Source: Roseovarius arcticus (GTDB taxonomy: Bacteria; Pseudomonadota; Alphaproteobacteria; Rhodobacterales; Rhodobacteraceae). Taken from it: a stretch of 64,000 nucleotides of DNA. Positions 17,425-25,932 of the stretch are shown in pieces. The stretch covers positions 1,922,001 through 1,986,000 of the forward strand of contig NZ_SZZN01000001.1 in assembly GCF_006125015.1 (NCBI RefSeq). The letters run 5' to 3'. Each line of letters opens with the position of its first letter. Within the stretch, counting starts at the first letter, position 1. Below the pieces are notes generated by a model, which was not told where the DNA came from, searched no databases, and saw only the letters and a program-made list of their open reading frames with translations. The position numbers and the translations under genes are program-made.

Positions 17425-18081
17425 TTAGCGCGAGGCCGCGATGCGGCGCTCAAGGCGGCGCAATCCAGCCTCGAGGCACAGGTTGATGACGTAATAGCAG
17501 GCGGCGGCGGCGATATAGAATTCGAATGGGCGATAGGTGCGGCTGATCGCCTGCTGTGCGGCCAGCGTCAGCTCGGCCACGCCAATGACCGACACCAGCG
17601 CGCTATCCTTAAGGAGCGCGATCATGTTGTTGCCCATGGGCGGGATCACAGCGCGCACCGCCTGCGGGATCACGATGCGGCGCAGCGTCTGGCCCCGCGA
17701 CAGGCCCAGCGTGCGCGCACCCTCGTACTGGCCCTTGTCGACCGACAGGATCGACGCCTGTATCAGCTCGGAATTATAGACCGCAAAGTGCAGGCCAAGG
17801 CCGATGACGCCAGCGATAAACGCCGGCAGGTCGATGCCAATCTCGATCAGGCCGAAATAGATGAGAAAGAGTTGCAGCAGCAGCGGCGTGCCCATGAAGA
17901 GCCACGCAAAAAGGCGAAACGGCAGCCGGATCACCCAATGGCCATAAAGCGCAATGACCGCAAACACGATGCCGCCAAAGAAGCTAAGCAGACCCGCGCC
18001 GATTGTGATGGCAACGGTCCAGCCCATGCCCAGCAAAAGCACGCCGAAATAGTCGGGGACGACGGTGAAATCAAGACCCAT
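17425..18081 (-). CDS. Amino acid ABC transporter permease (HisM/GlnP type)
   Basis: A 218-residue permease with about five TM helices and the EAA loop (EGARTLGLSRGQTLRRIVIP) that docks to the ATPase. It pairs with the second permease gene 30 bases upstream to make the heterodimeric channel. The start at 18081 places MGLDFTVVPDYFG at the N-terminus, the usual amphipathic lead of this family. Confidence 0.92.
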   Translation of the reverse strand: MGLDFTVVPDYFGVLLLGMGWTVAITIGAGLLSFFGGIVFAVIALYGHWVIRLPFRLFAWLFMGTPLLLQLFLIYFGLIEIGIDLPAFIAGVIGLGLHFAVYNSELIQASILSVDKGQYEGARTLGLSRGQTLRRIVIPQAVRAVIPPMGNNMIALLKDSALVSVIGVAELTLAAQQAISRTYRPFEFYIAAAACYYVINLCLEAGLRRLERRIAASR

Positions 18082-18111
18082 GACGGCCTCCTATCTGGTG
18101 GATGCGCGCGC

Positions 18112-18759
18112 TCATACGATCTGCGCCCGGCGGTCGAGCCACTTGATGCCCATCCCAACCGCGTAGATGATGATCATGTAAAGGATGCCCGCCAGCAGGA
18201 ACATCTCGAACGGCTTGTACGTCGATCCGATGAAGCGCTGCGCGGTATATGTCAGCTCAATCACCGAAATGGGCGCGACCAGCGCCGTGCCCTTGATCAG
18301 CGCGTTAATGTTCACGCCAAGGGGGCGGATCATCATGCGCGCGGCCTGCGGCAGGATCACCTTGCGCATGGTCTGAGCGCGGCTCATCCCCAATGTGCGC
18401 GATGCCTCGGTCTGGCCTTTGTCGACAGATATAATGGCGCCGCGGATCGTTTCGGTCATGTAGGCGCCGATATTGACCCCCAGCGCAATAGTGCCGGCCG
18501 TAAAGCTGTCCAGATTGATGCCGATCTGAGGACCGCCAAAATAGAGGATAAAGATTTGGATCAGCGCGGGCGTGCCGCGAAACAGGCTGACATAGGTCGC
18601 CGCCACCCAGCGCACCGGCGCCAGCCGCGACAGACGTGCCATCGCACCCAGCGTGCCGCACGCAAGGCCCAGAATGCAGGTCAGCACCGATAGTTGCACC
18701 GTGACGTATGCCGCCTCGATGAAGAACGGGTAAACGCGCAGCATCAGGTCGAAATCCAA
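18112..18759 (-). CDS. Amino acid ABC transporter permease, second subunit
   Basis: A 215-residue permease with the same fold as its downstream neighbour: five TM helices and the EAA motif (EASRTLGMSRAQTMRKVILP). It starts at 18759, 34 bases after the stop of the creatininase-like gene. It and its neighbour are related but clearly divergent, as is usual for the HisQ/HisM pair. Confidence 0.92.
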   Translation of the reverse strand: MDFDLMLRVYPFFIEAAYVTVQLSVLTCILGLACGTLGAMARLSRLAPVRWVAATYVSLFRGTPALIQIFILYFGGPQIGINLDSFTAGTIALGVNIGAYMTETIRGAIISVDKGQTEASRTLGMSRAQTMRKVILPQAARMMIRPLGVNINALIKGTALVAPISVIELTYTAQRFIGSTYKPFEMFLLAGILYMIIIYAVGMGIKWLDRRAQIV

Positions 18760-18793
18760 GGGCGGTCTCCTTGTGGCAGGGGGGCGGATGCCC

Positions 18794-19585
18794 TCAGTGG
18801 TGGTCGGTGCGCTCTAGTATCGGCAGCGCACGAATTTCGCGGATGAGGGCGGTCGTCTCTTCGATAGCCGCCTTCAGAAACTTCTCGCCATTCTCAGGCG
18901 TGGCAACGGTGGGATCGCCCATAGTGCCGTCGGGCGATACTTCGGACCACCAGCGCATCAGCATCGCGCCGCCGCCCTTGCCCGCCAGATCTAGGTTAAA
19001 GAACTTTGATTTCGGGTCATGGATATTTTGCGTCGCGGCCTTGGCCAAGTCCACCCGCTCGGGGTGCAGATGCATATACATCGCCGCCTCGAATTCGCCC
19101 GCATGAGCGATCCCGCCCAATTCAGAGCTGCGGATCTCATTTATCCGGTCACTCATCAGGTTCCAGTACGAGGCCGACACACAGATGATGCCCGTCTCGA
19201 TCACCGTCTTGCGCGCGGCCAGATCCAGAACCGGATGGTTCGAGCCGTGCGAGTTCAGCAATAGGATGCGGCGAAAGCCGTGATGCGCCAGCGATTTGGT
19301 CACATCGGTGACAAAGGCGATCAGCGTTTCGGGCTGTATCCAGATGACGCCGGGAAAATCCTTGTGATGCTCGTTAAAGCCATAGGGGATCGGCGGCATG
19401 ACAAAAACTTCGTCTGGCGCGGCCTTTGCCACCCCTTCGGCCACTGCCATGCCCAGCACGGTATCGGTGTCCAGCGGCATGTGCGGGCCATGATCCTCGG
19501 TCGCGGATACGGACAGGACAACGACGCGGTCCTTGTCGGCATCGCGCACGTCCTCCCAAGTCAAATGTCCGTATGTCGTTGTCAC
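18794..19585 (-). CDS. Creatininase-family amidohydrolase
   Basis: I place the start at the GTG at 19585 (263 residues); the frame runs back to 19681, but that would sit inside the binding-protein gene and across a hairpin. Family metal motifs are visible: SATEDHGPHMPLDTD (Glu30, His32, Asp41), LLNSHGSNHPVL near 100 and HAGEFEAAMY near 153. Creatininases hydrolyse cyclic or linear amides and ureido bonds; relatives include formamide hydrolases. Its place between the solute-binding protein and the permeases suggests that it acts on the imported compound, making a free amino compound for the downstream aminotransferase. The exact amide is unknown. Confidence 0.85.
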   Translation of the reverse strand: MTTTYGHLTWEDVRDADKDRVVVLSVSATEDHGPHMPLDTDTVLGMAVAEGVAKAAPDEVFVMPPIPYGFNEHHKDFPGVIWIQPETLIAFVTDVTKSLAHHGFRRILLLNSHGSNHPVLDLAARKTVIETGIICVSASYWNLMSDRINEIRSSELGGIAHAGEFEAAMYMHLHPERVDLAKAATQNIHDPKSKFFNLDLAGKGGGAMLMRWWSEVSPDGTMGDPTVATPENGEKFLKAAIEETTALIREIRALPILERTDHH

Positions 19586-19608
19586 GCGCCCTGCCCCCAA
19601 AGTTGTGT

Positions 19609-19637
19609 CAGGCCCGCCGGTTGATCCGGCGGGCCTG
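19609..19637 (-). terminator. Intra-operon hairpin after the solute-binding protein gene
   Basis: A 12-bp perfect stem (19609-19620 with 19626-19637) and 5-base loop, starting 15 bases past the binding-protein stop and without a T-tract. Such hairpins often stabilise the binding-protein part of the message or attenuate downstream genes, so that binding protein outnumbers permease. It also argues for the GTG start of the next gene. Confidence 0.65.
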
Positions 19638-19652
19638 CCTGTTTCGTGGCAA

Positions 19653-20438
19653 TTAGCGGATGTCGCCGCCGACCCACTCATTCGCGATTTCCATGTAGGT
19701 GCCGTCCTCCATCATGGAATCCAGCGCCGCTTTCATGGCGGCGGCCAACTCTGGGTTGTTCTCGCGGATCGCAATCCCGGCACCGACGGGCTCGGCTGAC
19801 GGGTCTTTGATCTCGGCCAGGTCATACTGGCCGCTCTTCATGGCGAGGATCACAGGGATCGAATCGTTCACGATCGCATCGACCCGGCCATTGGTCAGTT
19901 CCAGCAGCAGCTCGGGCAGGCCTTTGTAAGTTTTGAGGGTGTAGCCCTGATCGCGCGCCCACTGCTCATGCGTCTCGCCCAAAGTCACACCGACAACGGC
20001 GTCATCCAGTTGCTCGACCGTCGTAATAGGGGAGCCTGCGACGGTAAAGATCGCGCGGCTGGTGGTGTAATACGGGCCAACGAAATCAATAACCTTGTCA
20101 CGCTCTTCGGTGATCGACATGGAGCCGACGACAGCGTCATATTTATTGGCGATCAGGCCGCCGATGATGCCGTCCCAGGCTGTGGTAACGATCTCGGTTT
20201 CAAGGCCCATACGCTTGGCAATCTCGGTGCCGATCGCGGGGTCAAAGCCGACAACTTCGTTCTGCTCGTTGACAAAGTTGAAGGGCGGGTATTGCCCAGT
20301 CATCGCAATCTTCAGAACGCCGCGCTCCTTGATGCCTTCTAGCTCATCAGCGGCGGCAGGGCCTGCGATGAGGGCAACGGCTGCCAGCGCCGTGGCACCC
20401 AGGAACGTACGGCGGATCATGCTTGTCGATTTGGTCAT
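19653..20438 (-). CDS. Amino acid ABC transporter solute-binding protein
   Basis: A 261-residue exported cluster-F binding protein. The ATG at 20438 has GGGAG about 10 bases upstream; an in-frame ATG at 20420 (MIRRTFLG) is the alternative. The signal region contains RRTFLG and a hydrophobic stretch to AAADE (about residue 31), so twin-arginine or Sec export is possible. The body has the family pattern LKIAMTGQYPPFNF, VVGFDPAIGTEIAKRMG and AWDGIIGGLIANKYDAVVGSM. The first gene of the transporter operon, divergent from a LysR gene 132 bases away. The ligand is not identifiable; linked enzymes suggest an amide-bearing or omega-amino compound. Confidence 0.9.
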   Translation of the reverse strand: MTKSTSMIRRTFLGATALAAVALIAGPAAADELEGIKERGVLKIAMTGQYPPFNFVNEQNEVVGFDPAIGTEIAKRMGLETEIVTTAWDGIIGGLIANKYDAVVGSMSITEERDKVIDFVGPYYTTSRAIFTVAGSPITTVEQLDDAVVGVTLGETHEQWARDQGYTLKTYKGLPELLLELTNGRVDAIVNDSIPVILAMKSGQYDLAEIKDPSAEPVGAGIAIRENNPELAAAMKAALDSMMEDGTYMEIANEWVGGDIR

Positions 20439-20570
20439 GTTTTGGTTTCTCCCTTGTTTATGTCGTTCCGGACTGCGTGGGAGGGATGCGGCGTCGCGCA
20501 CAAAACCCGCCCCAGCGGCCCAGTTCATCGAAATGTTTGCATGGCAGCCAATCATCGTGCAAATAAATAA

Positions 20571-21554
20571 ATGAAATTCTCAGGATTGATGAAATCTATG
20601 ACCCTTCCCTACGCGCAGCGCTTTGCCTGGAATCTGGATTGGAACCTCCTGCGCACGTTCATGGTGCTGGTGGACGAGGGCGGGATCACGCCCGCCGCCA
20701 CTTTTCTGGGCTTGAAACAGCCCACCATTTCATCGGCGCTAAAACGGCTTGAGGCGCAGGTCGGCCAGCGCCTGATTAACCGCTCGTCCACGCATTTCAG
20801 CGTGACACCCTTGGGCGACGTGCTGTACCGCGAGGCTTGCACTATTTTCGGCACGGTCATGCAGTTGCCCACACTGCTGGACGCGGCGGAGGACAAGGTG
20901 ACTGGGCATGTCGCCATCGCCCTGGCCAGCCACGTCGCCAGCCGCCACCTCGACGCCGTGCTGGAGCGGTTCAATGCCGCGCACCCTGATGTGACCTACA
21001 GTCTGTCTATCGCCGAAAGCGAGGAGGTCATCGGGCGCGTTGCGCATAATCGCGTGTCATTTGGCGTCTGCTTGGTGACGCATCCCGCTGCCGCGCTGGA
21101 CTACCGGGTGCTCTACCGCGAGTACTTTGGTCATTACTGTGGTCCGGGCCATCACCTTTTTGGCAAGGCGGGGCTAAAGCTGCGGGACTTGCGAGGCGAA
21201 CAGGCAGTGTCGTTTCAGACAGACAGCGCCACTGGGCCATTGTTTGAGTTGGCACGCCTGCGCCAGAAGGCTGAAATGCGCCCCGATTTGAAGGGGATAT
21301 CCTCTAGCCTATCGGAGGTGCGGCGCCTGATTATGACCAACGTGGGCATCGGCGCCCTACCCGTCCACGTCGCTGCGTCCGATGTTGCGGCGGGTCGCCT
21401 TTGGCAATTACCGCCCAAGACCGATTTGCCCGCCATCGACATTCACATGGTGTCCAATCCCGCCCGCACGCTAAATCGGGCAGAGGCAGCTCTGACCGAT
21501 ATGTTAATTACCGAAATTGCCGAGGTTCCGCTTAGTCAACGGTCGTACTCGTAA
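20571..21554 (+). CDS. LysR-family regulator, likely of the divergent transporter operon
   Basis: A 327-residue LysR protein: winged HTH at about 22-82 (WNLLRTFMVLVDEGGITPAA, then PTISSALKRLE) and a two-lobed effector domain to the end. The start is uncertain: ATGs at 20571, 20589 and 20598 are in frame; the first has no ribosome site, and an AGGA at about 20582 lies 12 bases before the third. The short shared spacer with the transporter operon is the classical layout for autoregulation plus effector-dependent activation. The effector is probably the imported compound or a breakdown product. Confidence 0.88.
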   Translation: MKFSGLMKSMTLPYAQRFAWNLDWNLLRTFMVLVDEGGITPAATFLGLKQPTISSALKRLEAQVGQRLINRSSTHFSVTPLGDVLYREACTIFGTVMQLPTLLDAAEDKVTGHVAIALASHVASRHLDAVLERFNAAHPDVTYSLSIAESEEVIGRVAHNRVSFGVCLVTHPAAALDYRVLYREYFGHYCGPGHHLFGKAGLKLRDLRGEQAVSFQTDSATGPLFELARLRQKAEMRPDLKGISSSLSEVRRLIMTNVGIGALPVHVAASDVAAGRLWQLPPKTDLPAIDIHMVSNPARTLNRAEAALTDMLITEIAEVPLSQRSYS

Positions 21555-21660
21555 TCGCTACTTTCAGGCCCGGTGCCCGCCGCCGTTGACACTGCGCGCG
21601 CCGGGCCTACACCATTGTTCCAGCGCTGCACGTCGCAGGCACCGATCCGAAGGATCCCAG

Positions 21661-22392
21661 ATGACCAACAAAACCCTCCTGCTGACTGGCGCTAGCCGGG
21701 GTATCGGCCACGCAACAGTCAAAGCGTTTCAGGCTGCGGGCTGGCGGGTGCTGACCGTATCGCGCACCGCCTTTGACACGCGTTGCCCGTGGCATGCGGG
21801 CGCGACCGACCATTTTCAGGGCGACCTGTCCGTCGCCAGTGCGCGCGCCGATCTGGTCGCCCGCGTGCGCGAGACGCTTGGCGAGGGCGGGCTGGGTGCG
21901 ATCGTAAACAACGCCGGGATTTCGCCCAAGGGGACCGGCGGCGCGCGGCTGGGCATTGCTGGCACGGATGACGAGACGTGGCACCACGTCATGGGCGTCA
22001 ACCTGATCGGCCCCGCCGCCCTGATGCGCGATCTGCTACCCGAGTTGGAGACGGCCAAGGGCTGCGTCGTGAATGTCGGCTCCATCGTCGGCAGCCGCGT
22101 GCATCCGTTCGCTGGCGCGGCTTATGCCTGCTCCAAGGCCGCCTTGGCAGCGCTAACCCGGGAGGCGGCAGGCGAGTTCGGACCGCGCGGCATCCGCACC
22201 AATATGGTGACCCCCGGCGAGATTGAGACCGAGATCCTGTCGCCCGGAACTGAGGAAATTACCCGCACGATACCCCTGCGCCGCCTTGGCCAGTCAGAGG
22301 AGGTCGCGCGCGTCGTTCTTTTCCTTTGTTCCGGTCAGGCATCCTACATCAACGGTGCCTCCATCGACGTCAACGGCGGGCAGCACGTCTAG
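21661..22392 (+). CDS. SDR-family oxidoreductase
   Basis: A 243-residue classical SDR; ATG at 21661 with AAGGA upstream. TGASRGIG is at 9-16, NNAG at 83-86, and the catalytic Ser141, Tyr155 and Lys159 are in place. The C-terminal SGQASYINGASIDVNGGQHV is a canonical SDR ending. The substrate is unknown; it could reduce or oxidise a hydroxy/keto intermediate of the neighbouring B12-mutase route. The stop codon overlaps the stop of the convergent mutase gene (22389-22392). Confidence 0.87.
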   Translation: MTNKTLLLTGASRGIGHATVKAFQAAGWRVLTVSRTAFDTRCPWHAGATDHFQGDLSVASARADLVARVRETLGEGGLGAIVNNAGISPKGTGGARLGIAGTDDETWHHVMGVNLIGPAALMRDLLPELETAKGCVVNVGSIVGSRVHPFAGAAYACSKAALAALTREAAGEFGPRGIRTNMVTPGEIETEILSPGTEEITRTIPLRRLGQSEEVARVVLFLCSGQASYINGASIDVNGGQHV

Positions 22393-24119
22393 GGCTTTAG
22401 CACGGCTAGCATATCATCCAGACCCGCGCAGGGATGCGCGCCCGTTTCGCGGATCTGCGCGCTCACGTCCACCGGCAGGCTAGAGTTGCTGTCCTGCGGT
22501 ATCTCGTTCAGTTTACCGCCCATCAGGACAGGAATATCAGCGCCCCGCGCCGCCAGTTCGGCCACCAGCCTGCGCGCATAGCCCAGCCCAATACCGTTAT
22601 AGGTGCTGACGGCGATAGCGTCTGCGCCCGCCTCCAGCGCGCGGGCAACCATTATCTCGGCGTCGATGGCGACGCCCGCCTCGATCACCGATGCGCCCAG
22701 TCCCTCAAGCGCGCAGCGTACCAGATAAGCGCCGTGTTCGTGCACATCTGTTGTACCTAGCGCGACGCGCCGATGCGTTAGCTGCGCCCCTTCTTGGCGC
22801 TGCACCCAAGCGCCGGCCATATCGTCCAGTTCCTCCGCCCAGTCGGCAGCGACAAGCGGCGCGCGGCGCGCACCCTCCAGCGGCCCTGCGCCCCACAATG
22901 CCTCCATCCGGCGCGCGCCCAGCCTGCGGATCGCGAGCATCAGCGCAGCAGGATCGGCAGTATCGACGCCCCGCTCGGCCAGACCTTTGAGCGCTGCCTC
23001 GGCAAAGGCGCGCCCCCCCGTGATTAGCCGATCTGCCATCTGCTCAATCAGCGCGTTGTCGCGCGCAGCGGCATGGCCAGCCGCATGATCAGCCAGCCTC
23101 GCCGCAAACAGCTGTGCATCTAGGATCTCATCCACATCCGGGATACGCACGTTTTCAGTCACCGGAACGGGATTAACGGCGTGGCCAGAGTGGTGTTGAT
23201 GTAATGCCTCAAGATCGGCCAGCAAGTAGCTGGCAAGACTTGCATAGTTCGGCGCCGCCCCTCCCTGATATGCAACAGTATTTCCAAAGATCATCGTGCC
23301 GGGCGTATCCGTTTCGCGCGCCAATGCGGCCTGAAACGCCGCCCGCGTCAGCGGCGCTGAGAAGTGGTGCCCAAAGCAAAATGAAGCAGACGCGCCAATC
23401 AGGTCCTCGACGATATGCTTTTCGATCAGCGCCATACCAAAGGCCGACGTCATGTCCAAAAAAAGCCCGGCGAACCCATCATCCAGATTGGAATGTACCA
23501 GTATTTCGGCCTCCTGCGCAGCGATCAGGCCCAGTGCGCGCAACGTCGCCTCGGTCGTCGCTACGTCGTCGTCCCAATATGGCAGGCGAAAGGTAAAATA
23601 CTGCCCCAGATTGCCAATTGCCGTCGCCCCGGCGGCAATGGCCGCGCGGGTATTTTCCAGCGCGCCGGGCAACCCCAACATGAAGTCGCCGAAATGCGCG
23701 GCAGCGGGGCTGGCTGCTGTGATCCGGGCAAAATCCTCTGGCCCGGTCAGCACGATACCGGTGCCGCGTGCGGCCCCCTCGCGGCGATCCTGCGGGTAGC
23801 CCATTGTCCAGTCCAGCGTCACGCCAAAGCGGTCGATGCCCACGCCTTTTTCCTCTGCGCGCGCGTGCAACTCGCCCATCGCTTCCACCGTCCGGTCAAT
23901 GCTTCGAAATCCGATATGCGCGTGCTGCATCATGCGCGCATCGCGCATCGCGCGGCGCTTGTACTCGGCCTCGGACGCGACGCCTTCGGTCTCTAAAAAC
24001 AACGACCGCCCTAGCCGCCAATCTTGCGCCATGCGCCGCCCTTCGGCCAGCAGCACATGGCCCGGCGCCATCGCAGGATCAGTCAGAACCGCCTCGCCAA
24101 TGTTCCACGTCTCGCTCAT
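22389..24119 (-). CDS. Single-chain B12-dependent mutase, glutamate-mutase-like
   Basis: A 576-residue fusion. The N-terminal part of about 440 residues resembles the catalytic TIM barrel of methylaspartate (glutamate) mutase E, with GTMIFGNT near 274-281 and HAVNPVPVTE then RIPDVDEI near 313-332. The C-terminal part, from about 445, is a B12-binding Rossmann domain with the base-off/His-on motif DVHEHG at 458-463 (His460 as the cobalt ligand), ST at 505-506 and GG at 534-535. Family enzymes move a carbon group by adenosyl radical chemistry. In characterised glutamate mutases the two parts are separate subunits. Start: ATG 24119; a GTG at 24122 is possible. Divergent from the reductase-like gene by 74 bases. 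The natural substrate is unknown. Confidence 0.8.
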   Translation of the reverse strand: MSETWNIGEAVLTDPAMAPGHVLLAEGRRMAQDWRLGRSLFLETEGVASEAEYKRRAMRDARMMQHAHIGFRSIDRTVEAMGELHARAEEKGVGIDRFGVTLDWTMGYPQDRREGAARGTGIVLTGPEDFARITAASPAAAHFGDFMLGLPGALENTRAAIAAGATAIGNLGQYFTFRLPYWDDDVATTEATLRALGLIAAQEAEILVHSNLDDGFAGLFLDMTSAFGMALIEKHIVEDLIGASASFCFGHHFSAPLTRAAFQAALARETDTPGTMIFGNTVAYQGGAAPNYASLASYLLADLEALHQHHSGHAVNPVPVTENVRIPDVDEILDAQLFAARLADHAAGHAAARDNALIEQMADRLITGGRAFAEAALKGLAERGVDTADPAALMLAIRRLGARRMEALWGAGPLEGARRAPLVAADWAEELDDMAGAWVQRQEGAQLTHRRVALGTTDVHEHGAYLVRCALEGLGASVIEAGVAIDAEIMVARALEAGADAIAVSTYNGIGLGYARRLVAELAARGADIPVLMGGKLNEIPQDSNSSLPVDVSAQIRETGAHPCAGLDDMLAVLKP

Positions 24120-24193
24120 CACGGCTGCCCCTTGCCCTCAGGCCCATCTGTGCAACTATGGCTCAAACTATGGCGCATCGCGAAGGGAATTAC

Positions 24194-24940
24194 ATGAAGC
24201 TGGGCATTATCGGCGTGGGGCATCTGGCCGTCTCTATCCTTCAGGGGCTGCTGCGCGCGGGCCATGCTCCGGGTGGTATAATGCTGTCCCCGCGCGGCAA
24301 GGGGCCGCAGATGGCGCATGATCATGGTTTTGCGCTGGCCGAGGGCAATGTGCAAATCGTGCAGGACTGCGATGCAATCCTCGTCGCTGTGCGCCCCCAT
24401 AATGCCACAGAGGCCGTGCGCAGCCTGCCATGGCGCGGCGGCCAGATCATGCTGAGCGCGTGTGCAGGCGTGTCGCTGGCAGATTTCGACGTAGGCGAGG
24501 CACGCAAGATGCGCATCATGCCGATCACCGCGGCCAAGCTGGGCGCCAGCCCAACGCTGGTCTATCCGGACCTGCCTGAGGCGCGCCCACTGCTTGAGGC
24601 GATCGGAGCCCCCGTACCGCTGCGCAGCGAGGCCGAATTTGAGGCAGCGACCGTGTCTGCGGCGATGTATGGCTGGGCGCAGGCACTGATCCGCACTGGC
24701 GCGGACTGGACGGCGGCCCAAGGGATGGACGCAGATCAGGCGCGCCAACTGGTCGCGCGCACCTTTACCGCCGCAGGCCGGATGATCGCCCAGGAGGACG
24801 CCCCCATGGATGACATCCTCGCCAGCCTTTGCACCCCCGGCGGCATCACGCGCGCCGGCCTCGACCATCTGGAGGCACAAGGCGCGCCCGCCGCATGGGA
24901 GGGCGCGTGCGATCTGGTTCTCGCGCGGCTCAAGGGCTAA
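24194..24940 (+). CDS. Pyrroline-5-carboxylate-reductase-like protein
   Basis: A 248-residue member of the ProC fold; ATG at 24194 with AAGGGA upstream. The N-terminal GIIGVGHLAVSI is the dinucleotide-binding loop, AILVAVRPHNATE the middle motif, and SLCTPGGITRAGLDHLE near the C-terminus corresponds to the family's SPGGTT active-site helix, here with a Cys-Thr lead. It is shorter and more divergent than housekeeping ProC and sits in a catabolic region, so reduction of another cyclic imine is plausible. It shares a short spacer with the divergent B12-mutase gene, which suggests co-regulation. Confidence 0.83.
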   Translation: MKLGIIGVGHLAVSILQGLLRAGHAPGGIMLSPRGKGPQMAHDHGFALAEGNVQIVQDCDAILVAVRPHNATEAVRSLPWRGGQIMLSACAGVSLADFDVGEARKMRIMPITAAKLGASPTLVYPDLPEARPLLEAIGAPVPLRSEAEFEAATVSAAMYGWAQALIRTGADWTAAQGMDADQARQLVARTFTAAGRMIAQEDAPMDDILASLCTPGGITRAGLDHLEAQGAPAAWEGACDLVLARLKG

Positions 24941-24950
24941 CGACGCCAGT

Positions 24951-25775
24951 TTAGGCAGTTGCGCCGTCATGCCCGATCTCAAAGTTGTTGCCTGCCCGGT
25001 CCTGCCCCGACACCAGATGCAGGGGCCGCGTGCCATAGCCTTGGCTGGGGTGCTTTTTCCCGATTTCGGCGCCAAGCTCGTGGTCGTAAAACGACGTGGC
25101 CGGCATCAGACGCACGATAAAGGCAGCACGGCGGTGATCGGTGTGGTTCGCCTTGGACCCATGGATCATGTAAACGTCGTGGAACGATACCTGCCCAGCT
25201 TTCAGGATCAGCGGCTCGGCTGCGTCCTCGTCAAAATGCTCGGCGTCGCAGACCAGATTGATCGTTTTGTTACCGCCCTCCTGCCACGAATGGCTGTATA
25301 GCTCATGCGCCTTGTGCGAGCCCGGGATGAACGTCATCGGGCCGTTTTCGGGCGTCACATCGTCCAGCGGTATCCACATGGTCAACGTCTCCAGCGGGCG
25401 AATGGGATAGTAGCCGCCATCTTGGTGCCACGGCGTCTCTTTGCCGTTCCTTGGCGGCTTGCCAAAGAGGGTCGTCCCCCACAAAATGATGTCGTCCCCG
25501 ATCAGTTGGCGCGCCGTTTCCATCAGCTTGGGATGCGTGGCGAATTTCAAAAATGCCTCGCTGCCCTTTACGCCCATTGATCCGCCGGTCACCTGATGCG
25601 GCGCCAAAATGATGTCGGACCCGACATCGGGATTGCGCGCCAGCAGCGCCTCGTACTCGGCGCGCATCTCGGCGATCAATTCGGGCGGAAATTCCCAGTC
25701 CGGAATGATCCATCCGCGTTCGTGGTACTCGGCAATCTGCGCCGCGCTCAGCGGGCCTGTCGTCTGGTCGGTCAT
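24951..25775 (-). CDS. Phytanoyl-CoA dioxygenase-family Fe(II)/2-oxoglutarate oxygenase
   Basis: A 274-residue cupin-fold oxygenase with the facial triad His117-x-Asp119 (WHQDGGYYP) and distal His205 (HGSKAN), followed by the 2-oxoglutarate-binding arginine near 215 (HRRAAF). The family hydroxylates unactivated carbons; marine members often act on compatible solutes (EctD hydroxylates ectoine) or small acids. The gene stands alone, convergent with the reductase-like gene by 10 bases, with a 157-base spacer on its promoter side. Substrate unknown. Confidence 0.88.
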   Translation of the reverse strand: MTDQTTGPLSAAQIAEYHERGWIIPDWEFPPELIAEMRAEYEALLARNPDVGSDIILAPHQVTGGSMGVKGSEAFLKFATHPKLMETARQLIGDDIILWGTTLFGKPPRNGKETPWHQDGGYYPIRPLETLTMWIPLDDVTPENGPMTFIPGSHKAHELYSHSWQEGGNKTINLVCDAEHFDEDAAEPLILKAGQVSFHDVYMIHGSKANHTDHRRAAFIVRLMPATSFYDHELGAEIGKKHPSQGYGTRPLHLVSGQDRAGNNFEIGHDGATA

Positions 25776-25932
25776 GGGGTGTCCTTTTGGTGCGATGCAG
25801 CTTTGCCGCGCTCAAAATGATCGACCCCGCTGTGCTATTCTGTCAAGCGGCAAGAGAGGCAGATCACAAATCAGGCATACCCTTGCGAATTTCCCCAGGT
25901 TGGAAAATTCGATTCCCGGCGCGCTGCGTCCC

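Noticed and set aside
17380..18693. Plus-strand 437-codon frame across both permeases
   Set aside because: Charged and His/Arg-rich with no TM or domain; it is antisense to both transporter permeases.
24119..25075. Minus-strand 318-codon frame across the ProC-like gene
   Set aside because: Antisense to the ProC-like gene, which has the family motifs and a ribosome site.
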